50,980 bases of DNA from Alistipes sp. CHKCI003 (GTDB lineage Bacteria; Bacteroidota; Bacteroidia; Bacteroidales; Rikenellaceae). Positions 45,051 to 50,980 of this stretch are shown one piece after another. The stretch spans positions 1 to 50,980 of the forward strand of contig NZ_FCNT01000026.1 of assembly GCF_900021155.1 (NCBI RefSeq). Direction: 5' to 3'. Positions within the stretch are counted from its first letter, which is position 1. Every line of letters starts with the position of its first letter. The translations under genes and the position numbers were made by a program. The notes under the pieces were generated by a model. The model was not told where the DNA came from. It saw only the letters and a list, made by a program, of their open reading frames with translations, and made no database searches.

Positions 45051-46039
45051 TGCACAGCCCCTCTCTCTTATATCCGGACGTTCTTGTAGGAATAGGGCGC
45101 TCTACGCCATCCTCGCACGTCCGGTCTCCGGCCGGCAGGAAAACCGCGGGATGCGCCCGCCTCCACACAAACCGGCATACGGTTCCGATGCACGTCTCCC
45201 CGCTCTGTCGCCACGATCCGTGCTGCACGACACGCTCTTCACGAACCGACATGCCGGCCCGGCGCACGACTTTCCGATCCGTCGCCACTGCAATCCGCCC
45301 TCCCTGCACGGCGCAGTCCCTCTCCGCCCCCCCCGTGCCGCCGCACATCCTCCGGGCATAAAGCGGCCGGAAACGCACGAACCTCCCCGTGCATCTCCGG
45401 CCCCGTATATACGAATCGGAATAAAACGGGAAACGATTCGCCGGAATCTTCCCCGCCTCGATTCAAGACGATCTTGATACGCTCCGACAGAAGACATACA
45501 TGCCCCGCACCCCATGTCTTCCTGCAACTTCGGCCAAACGGCCGACAGCCGCCGGCCAAACGGATGCGGCTCCGACCGCAATGCCCCATCCTCCGATCGG
45601 GAGGCTGCCCCGGCGATGCCGCCGGTCCACGGTCGCCCGATACGGCGGACGGATTTCAGACACCGTGCGGGCGGCTCGGATCTCCACCGCAGGCGGACGA
45701 TGTACGGTACGGGGCGGAAGAGAACGAAAAACAAGACACCTCAGTATATCGTTCTCCTTCCGTGCACAGCCGGCGGCGAACGACCCGCGGTCAGCGGCAT
45801 CGCCGAACGACCGCCTCTATGCCGAACGGCTCTCGCTTGATCCGAGACACGAACGCCCCATCAGCCGCTCGCATCCGACAGAGAGGCCGAATTCCGAAGA
45901 GGATTCCAATCGCGGCTCTTCGGCCGTACACGCGCTTTCGAACCGCCTGTTTCGCAAGGCTGCCAGTCCCGGCATTCGCCCGTCAGACGCCTTCGGACAC
46001 CGAGCGCCCCCTGCCGGTCCTGTTCCGCAGTACGCTTGT
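45051..46039. other. Long intergenic stretch with a C8 tract
   Basis: Nearly 1 kb before the tandem array, with only chance frames. A run of eight C's is at 45327-45334. An imperfectly placed inverted repeat (GAAGACAT / ATGTCTTC, 16 bases apart, 45490-45521) is probably chance. Confidence 0.45.
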
Positions 46040-46437
46040 CCGGCCGCCGAAACCCGGAGCCCGGGCGACTTCGAAGGCCGCACTGCCGGAAACAAAACGG
46101 AAAGCCGTCCGAAACTATCGACGGACAATCGTCCGAAGCATACCCCGGCCGCCGAAACCCGGAACCCGGGCGTCCTCGAAGGCCGCACTGCCGGAATCAG
46201 AACGGAAGGCCGTCCGAAACTATCGACGGACAATCGTCCGAAGCATACCCCGGCCGCCGAAACCCGGAAACCCGGGCGTCCTCGAAGGCCGCGCTGCCGG
46301 AATCAGAACGGAAGGCCGTCCGAAACTATCGACGGACAATCGTCCGAAGCATGCCCCGGCCGCCGAAACCCGGAGCCCGGGCGACTTCGAAGGCCGTGCT
46401 GCCGGAATCAGAACGGAAGATCGTCCGGATCGTCGGC
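46040..46437. repeat. 105-bp tandem repeat array running into the end of ssb
   Basis: Copies start at 46040, 46145, 46250 and 46356; the third is 106 bases. Units begin CCGGCCGCCGAAACCCGG and hold two short inverted segments (GGACAATCGTCCG). The fourth copy is partial, and its last third covers the ssb stop codon and last few codons, so earlier copies carry diverged pieces of the ssb end; read in the ssb frame they give DGLPF and a stop. Confidence 0.9.
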
Positions 46438-46974
46438 AGGCACCGACGGTGCGGCAGGCTGCCCGTAAGCGGGAGCAGATTGTCCATAGGACGAAGCCGT
46501 CGGTCGGGTTTGTCCGCCCCCGAAGGAAGCGTTCTGCCCACCGCCGTATGCCGGCGCCTGCTGCCCGCCGCCGAACGAAGAGCCGCCGGACGCACCGCCA
46601 TACGAAGCCCCTCCGGCAGAGGCGCCGTCCGAGGCGGGATTGTCGCTGCGACGCCCCAGCAGATTCATCGTATCGGCCAGAATCTCGGTCGTGTAGCGCT
46701 TGTTGCCGTCTTTGTCGGTCCACTCGCGGGTGCGGAGACGTCCCTCGATATAGAGCTGCGTCCCCTTGCGGACATAGCGGTCCACGACATCGGCCAGACC
46801 GCGCCAGAGCGTGATCGTATGCCACTCGGTGTGTTCCTTGGTCTCGTTGGCCTGTCGGTCGAACAGGCGTTCGGTCGTCGCCAGACGCACGCGGGCCACT
46901 TTCGCACCCGATTCGAGGGTGCGCACTTCGGGGTCGATGCCCACGTTGCCCACCAGAATCACTTTATTTACCAT
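46408..46974 (-). CDS. ssb: Single-stranded DNA-binding protein
   Basis: A 188-residue SSB. Residues 1-110 are the OB fold (VNKVILVGNVGIDPEVRTLE, EWHTITLWRGLADVVDRYV). A Gly/Ser/Gln-rich linker follows (about 115-175), ending in the acidic tip DDPDDLPF that recruits partner proteins in replication and repair. The Met at 46974 is the standard SSB start (MVNKVILVGN). It is the last of three minus-strand genes after lpxK and the phosphorylase. Its 3' end lies within copy 4 of the 105-bp array. Confidence 0.96.
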   Translation of the reverse strand: MVNKVILVGNVGIDPEVRTLESGAKVARVRLATTERLFDRQANETKEHTEWHTITLWRGLADVVDRYVRKGTQLYIEGRLRTREWTDKDGNKRYTTEILADTMNLLGRRSDNPASDGASAGGASYGGASGGSSFGGGQQAPAYGGGQNASFGGGQTRPTASSYGQSAPAYGQPAAPSVPADDPDDLPF

Positions 46975-47085
46975 CGTTTTTCTTTCGTTTGTATCTGAAT
47001 ATTCGTCGCGCGCGCTCCTCTTCGGGGAGAAACCGGCCGCACCGTCTCCCGAGGGAGCCATGCACCACGGCGCGCGAACCGCACG

Positions 47086-47892
47086 TTACAACCCCTTGAC
47101 CATCTCGCGGAAGAGCACGGCCATCTTCTGTCCGGCCTTCCGGCCCTGACGCTGCACGTCCTCGTGGTCGCCCGCCTCGTCCGAAAGGCCGCAGTTCGTG
47201 ATGACCGAAACGCCGAAAACGGGAATCCCCATATGGCGCGCCACGATCACCTCGGGCACGGTGGACATGCCGGCCGCATCGCCGCCGATGGCCTTGAAAT
47301 AGCGGTATTCGGCCTGCGTCTCGAACGTCGGGCCCGTCCCGCCCACATAAACCCCGTACTGGAGTTTGATCCGCTCGCGCTCGGCGATGGCCGTGGCCCG
47401 TGCGATGAGTTCGCGGTCGTAGCAGTTGTGCATGTCCGGGAAACGGGGTCCGAGTTCGGCCAGATTGGGACCGATGAGCGGATTGGGCATGAGGTTGATA
47501 TGATCGGTGATAATCATCAGATCGCCCACGCGGAACGAGGTATTGATGCCGCCCGAAGCGTTCGACACGAAGAGACACCCGATACCCAGCAGTTTCATCA
47601 CCCGCACGGGAAACGTTACCTGCGTCATGGCATAGCCTTCGTAGTAGTGGAACCGCCCCTGCATCGCCACCACGCGGCGGCCTTCGAGCAGACCGAAGAT
47701 CAGACGGCCCTTGTGTCCTTCGACCGTCGAGACGGGAAAGCCCGGAATATCCTTGTACTCGAGCGCGTATTTCACGTCGATCTGCTCGGCGAAATCTCCG
47801 AGTCCCGTGCCGAGAATGATGCCCGCCTCGGGACGGAACTGCTGCGTCCGCGCGTCGATGAACGCCGCGGTCTTCTTAATTTCCTCTAACAT
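47086..47892 (-). CDS. Purine nucleoside phosphorylase
   Basis: A 268-residue trimeric-type PNP that splits purine nucleosides with phosphate into base and ribose 1-phosphate. It shows the phosphate loop [23 protein letters not shown], the base-binding [20 protein letters not shown] and [16 protein letters not shown]. The start at 47892 lies 17 bases inside lpxK, so the two genes overlap and are presumably co-translated. The frame could extend to 47970, but that part is lpxK in another frame. Confidence 0.95.
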   Translation of the reverse strand: MLEEIKKTAAFIDARTQQFRPEAGIILGTGLGDFAEQIDVKYALEYKDIPGFPVSTVEGHKGRLIFGLLEGRRVVAMQGRFHYYEGYAMTQVTFPVRVMKLLGIGCLFVSNASGGINTSFRVGDLMIITDHINLMPNPLIGPNLAELGPRFPDMHNCYDRELIARATAIAERERIKLQYGVYVGGTGPTFETQAEYRYFKAIGGDAAGMSTVPEVIVARHMGIPVFGVSVITNCGLSDEAGDHEDVQRQGRKAGQKMAVLFREMVKGL

Positions 47893-48922
47893 CCTGTTCC
47901 AGTTTTTGAAGAAGATCCGTCGCCGAATCCTCCGTGAATGAAATATTGATCGGTACGTAGTAGAGCGCACGCCGCACCGCTTCGGGAATCTTGTCGCGGT
48001 TGGTGAGTTTCACGGCATCCTTCTCGGTCGTAACGACCGCGGCGTCGGGATACTGCCCCAGCAGGGCCGCGAGCTGTTTCATGTCCTTCACGCGGTAGAT
48101 GTGATGGTCGTCGAGCGTCAGCTCCGCCACCACGTCGTAGCGTTCGCGCAGCGACTCGAGAAACGGCTTCGGATTGCCGATGCCCGAGAGCGCGATCACC
48201 CTGCGGTGCAGCGCCACGCCCTCGCTGCCGGCTTCGTCGGCATAAAGCGGCTGCGGCATGAAGCTCTCGAAGCGGGTGAAGTAGACCTTCTGATAGGCCA
48301 CCTGAACGAGCACCTTGCTCAGAATGCGCCGGTCGATCGGCGCCATCTTCTCGGGACACTTCGTAACCACGAAGTAGTGGGCCCGGTGAAGCATCTCGGG
48401 CAGGTCGCGCAGCGTCCCCTGCGGCAGCATCTTGTCGTGCTGCACGGGACGTGTGGCGTCGATCATCACGATGTTGACCTTCGGCTCCACGTAGCGGTGC
48501 TGGAAACCGTCGTCCATCACCACGAGATCCGTCTCGGGATGTTCGGCCAGCAGACGGCGGATGCCCTCGGCCCGCTTCTCGCAGACCGCGACGACCACGT
48601 CGGGAAACTTCAGTTTGATCTGCAAGGGTTCGTCGCCCACGTCGCGGTAGTGGGAATCGGGCCGCACCTCGCGATAGCCCTTGGTCCGGCGGCCGTAGCC
48701 GCGCGAGATGAGCGCCACATGGTGCGTACGGGTCATGTAGCCCACCACCATTTCGGCCATCGGGGTCTTGCCCGTCCCGCCGACGGTGATGTTGCCGATG
48801 CAGACGACCGGAACATCGAACTTTTCGCTCTTGATGATCCCCCAGTCGAACAGATGGTGCCGGAAGGTTACTCCCAACTTATACAGATATGCCGCAGGGG
48901 CCAAAAGCCAATTAAACATCAT
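47876..48922 (-). CDS. lpxK: Tetraacyldisaccharide 4'-kinase
   Basis: A 348-residue LpxK, the inner-membrane kinase that adds the 4' phosphate to the lipid A precursor. The N-terminus has the membrane-embedded helix [10 protein letters not shown]. Walker A is [12 protein letters not shown], with RGYGRRT following; the Walker B-type motif is [10 protein letters not shown]. Length is normal. Its promoter is upstream at 48949-48979. It overlaps the phosphorylase gene by 17 bases, so lpxK, the phosphorylase and ssb are probably one operon. Confidence 0.96.
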   Translation of the reverse strand: MMFNWLLAPAAYLYKLGVTFRHHLFDWGIIKSEKFDVPVVCIGNITVGGTGKTPMAEMVVGYMTRTHHVALISRGYGRRTKGYREVRPDSHYRDVGDEPLQIKLKFPDVVVAVCEKRAEGIRRLLAEHPETDLVVMDDGFQHRYVEPKVNIVMIDATRPVQHDKMLPQGTLRDLPEMLHRAHYFVVTKCPEKMAPIDRRILSKVLVQVAYQKVYFTRFESFMPQPLYADEAGSEGVALHRRVIALSGIGNPKPFLESLRERYDVVAELTLDDHHIYRVKDMKQLAALLGQYPDAAVVTTEKDAVKLTNRDKIPEAVRRALYYVPINISFTEDSATDLLQKLEQDVRGN

Positions 48923-48948
48923 CGCATTCGGTTAACTGCACAACTTTT

Positions 48949-48979
48949 CAAAGGTAGCAATAAATCGCCGAACAGCAAA
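48949..48979 (-). promoter_or_regulatory. lpxK operon promoter
   Basis: On the minus strand: -33 TTTG at 48979-48976, spacer 19, -7 TACCTTTG at 48956-48949, ending 26 bases before the ATG. Confidence 0.8.
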
Positions 48980-49120
48980 ACGAAACGGACAAATATTGGC
49001 CGGGAAAGACGAACATGCGGCAAAAGCGCCCGAATAACCCGTTTTTCCGACCTGCGGCTCCGCCTCGGAGCCCACGCCCGGCAGAACGAATCGGCCGCTT
49101 GTGCATGCGGCATTGCCTTG

Positions 49121-49197
49121 CCTTCGCGTCGCCTCGGATACTCCCGTTCGGCGAAAGCGGATTTATTTGCTTTTACGCCCGACATTTCGTATCTTTG
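49121..49197 (+). repeat. Promoter-bearing dispersed repeat, copy D1
   Basis: First of two tandem copies ahead of the M23 gene, period 72. -33 TTTG at 49166-49169, -7 TATCTTTG at 49190-49197, spacer 20. The inverted repeat AGCGGAT-TT-ATTTGCT pairs fully only if G-T pairs are allowed. A still more diverged copy may lie at about 49045-49120. Confidence 0.8.
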
Positions 49198-49269
49198 GCT
49201 CCGTCTTGGATACTCCGTCCCGGCAAACCGAATGAAATTCGTTTTTGCGGCCGACTTTTCGTATCTTTG
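49198..49269 (+). repeat. Promoter-bearing dispersed repeat, copy D2
   Basis: Second tandem copy. The inverted repeat is CGAAT-GAA-ATTCG (49229-49241), with TTCG at 49238-49241 in the -33 position and TATCTTTG at 49262-49269, spacer 20. The M23 gene begins 9 bases later. Confidence 0.8.
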
Positions 49270-49278
49270 CCAATAGCT

Positions 49279-50571
49279 ATGAAACGTATCGCATACCTGA
49301 CATTTTGCGCTCTCGCGCTCGCCGCGGGAGCCTGCTCGCAGAATGCCGCCTCCACGGAAGAGGAGACCGCCGACGAGCCGCAGAACATCCTGTACGGCAT
49401 CAATGCCGACAACTACCGTACCGAGAGCGCCGAAATCCGCAGCGGCGAGACGCTCGGCAAGATACTCGGCAGCTACGGCGTCTCGGCCGCCGCGATCGAC
49501 CGGCTGGACAAAGCCGCGGCGGACGTATTCCCGCTGCGCAACATCCGCGCGGGGCACAAGTACGTCGCGTTCATCCACGAAGATTCGCTCTTCACCCCTC
49601 ATCTCGAATACCTCGCCTACGAACGCAGCGCCACGGACTACGTGGTCTTCGGTTTCGCGGAGGATTCGATCATGGTGTGCGAAGGCGCCAAGGAGATCTC
49701 GCTCCGGCGCCAGAAGAAGAGCGCGACGATCGACTCGTCGCTCTGGGGAGCCATCATGCATGAAAACCTGCCCTACTCGCTGGCCGCCGAACTCGAAGAC
49801 ATCTATCAGTGGACCGTAGACTTCTTCGGCATCCAGAAAGGGGACCGCTTCACGGTCATCTACGACGAAAAGTTCATCGACGATACGATCCCTGCGGGTA
49901 TCGGCCGCATCTGGGGCGCCAAGTTCGTCCACGGCGGCAAGGAGTATTACGCCGTGCCGTTCCGACAGAACGAGAAAATACAGTACTGGGAATACGACGG
50001 CGGCAGTCTGCGCAAGCAGCTGCTCAAGGCGCCGCTCAAATACACGCGCATCAGCTCGCGTTTCACCTATGCCCGCAAACACCCTATTTATAAAGTATAC
50101 CGCCCCCACACGGGCGTGGACTACGCTGCACCGAAGGGTACGCCCGTTCATGCCGTGGCGGACGGTACGGTTACGTTCAAAGGCTGGGGCGGAGGAGGAG
50201 GCAACACCCTCAAGATCAAACATGCGGGCAACCTCATGACCGGCTACCTCCATTTGAGCGGCTACGCGAAGGGCATCCGTCAGGGATCGCGTGTCGTGCA
50301 GGGACAGCTCATAGGCTATGTCGGCAGCACGGGCGCCTCGACGGGGCCCCACCTCGACTACCGCATCTGGAAGAACGGCAAGCCGATCGACCCCCTGAAG
50401 ATCCCGCAGGAGCCTGCCGAACCGATCTCGAAGGCCAACCGCGCTCAGTTCGAATTCGTCCGCGACCGCATCGTGGCCGAGCTGGAGGGCGATGTGAAGG
50501 AGGAGGAGAAGATCGTACAGCTCGACTCGATCGTCCTGCCGCAGAACACCGCCGCACCCGCCGCATCCTAA
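49279..50571 (+). CDS. M23 family peptidase lipoprotein (LytM/NlpD-like)
   Basis: A 430-residue lipoprotein with signal peptide MKRIAYLTFCALALAAGAC and lipobox Cys at 19. Residues about 55-250 form a LysM/OapA-like helper region (SGETLGKILGSYGVSAAAID). The M23 domain spans about 265-385, with the zinc ligands His 277 and Asp 281 in HTGVD. The third motif, normally HxH, reads HLDY (His 358, Asp 360), so the usual second His is Asp. Such proteins cut or bind peptidoglycan cross-links. The start at 49279 is 9 bases after the -7 box of repeat D2. ispD follows after 13 bases. Confidence 0.9.
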   Translation: MKRIAYLTFCALALAAGACSQNAASTEEETADEPQNILYGINADNYRTESAEIRSGETLGKILGSYGVSAAAIDRLDKAAADVFPLRNIRAGHKYVAFIHEDSLFTPHLEYLAYERSATDYVVFGFAEDSIMVCEGAKEISLRRQKKSATIDSSLWGAIMHENLPYSLAAELEDIYQWTVDFFGIQKGDRFTVIYDEKFIDDTIPAGIGRIWGAKFVHGGKEYYAVPFRQNEKIQYWEYDGGSLRKQLLKAPLKYTRISSRFTYARKHPIYKVYRPHTGVDYAAPKGTPVHAVADGTVTFKGWGGGGGNTLKIKHAGNLMTGYLHLSGYAKGIRQGSRVVQGQLIGYVGSTGASTGPHLDYRIWKNGKPIDPLKIPQEPAEPISKANRAQFEFVRDRIVAELEGDVKEEEKIVQLDSIVLPQNTAAPAAS

Positions 50572-50584
50572 TCTCCGCATCGCC

Positions 50585-50980
50585 ATGACCGCACGCACGG
50601 GAGTGATCGTCGTCGCCGGAGGAAGCGGCCGCCGCTTGGGCGGCGACGTGCCCAAGCAGTTCCGCCTGCTGGGGGGAATGCCCGTATTGGCCCGCACGAT
50701 CAATGCACTCGCCGCGGCACTGCCCGGAGCGCCGATCGTCGCAGTGCTGCCCGAGGCGCACATCGCCTACTGGCGAAACCTCGCCGCACGCTTCGACGTG
50801 GCCCGACATACGGTCGCAGCCGGAGGTGCCGAACGATTCCACTCCGTCCGCAACGGACTGGCCGCCCTGCCGGAGACGGTGGAGCTGATCGCCGTCCACG
50901 ACGGCGTACGCCCCATGGCGAGCGCGGAACTGATCCGCCGGACGACGGAGGCTGCTGCGACACACGGAGCGGCGGTCCCC
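50585..50980 (+). CDS. ispD: 2-C-methyl-D-erythritol 4-phosphate cytidylyltransferase (cut by window end)
   Basis: The first 132 codons of IspD, which joins CTP and MEP to CDP-ME in the MEP pathway. The nucleotide-binding start is VIVVAGGSGRRLGGDVPKQF, and the VHDGVRPM motif is at about residues 106-113, as in the family. It follows the M23 gene by 13 bases, so it is likely on the same transcript. The 3' half lies outside the window. Confidence 0.93.
   Translation, partial: MTARTGVIVVAGGSGRRLGGDVPKQFRLLGGMPVLARTINALAAALPGAPIVAVLPEAHIAYWRNLAARFDVARHTVAAGGAERFHSVRNGLAALPETVELIAVHDGVRPMASAELIRRTTEAAATHGAAVP

Noticed and set aside
43024..45334. The C9, G8 and C8 runs at 43024, 43243 and 45327 as phase-variation switches
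   Set aside because: They lie in long intergenic stretches, hundreds of bases from any start, and a few such runs are expected by chance in DNA of this composition.
45490..45521. Inverted repeat GAAGACAT / ATGTCTTC as an operator
   Set aside because: Eight-base arms 16 bases apart in non-coding DNA with no promoter or gene beside them; likely chance.
45474..46814. A 446-codon plus-strand frame before and over ssb
   Set aside because: Its repetitive part is simply the 105-bp array translated, and the end is antisense to ssb.

Overview
The window looks like a chromosomal segment of a GC-rich member of the Bacteroidales, most likely Alistipes or a close relative in the Rikenellaceae. The reasons are Bacteroidetes-type -7 boxes (TAnnTTTG) in front of many genes, the near absence of Shine-Dalgarno sequences, and lineage-typical families: NigD-like and Omp28-like lipoproteins, GSCFA, DUF2851, SufT/DUF59, an HU-CCDC81/SPOR protein and an ECF sigma factor coupled to a membrane-spanning beta-barrel protein. 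I see no integrase, transposase, phage, CRISPR array or rRNA. The genus is an inference from these traits.

Layout. 0.3-5.3 kb: an M16 peptidase pair (one catalytic, one not) and uvrB. 6.2-8.8 kb (minus): lgt, an HU-TM-SPOR protein and a GtrA-like protein. 9.3-11.6 kb (minus): an S24/LexA-like regulator, riboflavin synthase and a histidine kinase, packed with gaps of 4 and 7 bases. Then tRNA-Arg(CCG). 11.9-13.8 kb (minus): an ECF sigma factor overlapping a protein with one inner-membrane helix and a C-terminal barrel. 14-18.8 kb (plus): NigD-like lipoprotein, ruvB, ferredoxin-nitroreductase, malic enzyme. 18.9-20.8 kb (minus): an AroB-GNAT fusion. Then typA (plus), followed by a 78-bp tandem repeat array. 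23.9-30.9 kb (minus): an Omp28-like lipoprotein, a 901-residue lipoprotein with a C9 tract near its N-terminus, an outer-membrane barrel protein, an unknown membrane protein and a YbaN-family protein. 31-35.6 kb: rpiB, ispE (minus), a GSCFA protein and an alkaline-phosphatase-fold protein that has lost most metal ligands. 35.8-41.9 kb (plus): sufE, sufT-like, a short DUF2851 protein, secA, dCMP deaminase. 42.3-45 kb (plus): a secreted Bacteroidales family protein, an SDR and a VOC protein. 46.4-48.9 kb (minus): lpxK, purine nucleoside phosphorylase and ssb, with a 105-bp tandem array running into the ssb stop codon. 49.3 kb to the end (plus): an M23 peptidase and the start of ispD.

Most genes are housekeeping: DNA repair and replication (uvrB, ruvB, ssb), envelope building (lgt, lpxK, secA, M23, SPOR), isoprenoid precursors (ispE, ispD), shikimate pathway (aroB), Fe-S assembly (sufE, sufT) and nucleotide metabolism. 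The novelty lies in non-coding structure and protein architecture. A promoter-bearing dispersed repeat of about 72-80 bp occurs six times at four loci. Each copy has a small inverted repeat whose right arm coincides with the -33 box, and the sequence of the arms changes between loci while the pairing is kept. It drives the M16 pair, ruvB, the GSCFA gene and the M23 gene. Also notable are two minisatellite arrays, the AroB-GNAT fusion, the C9 tract in a surface lipoprotein, the degenerate phosphatase, and several promoters so close to their start codons that the mRNAs should be leaderless. Several intergenic regions of 0.4-1.4 kb contain only arginine/proline-rich chance reading frames.
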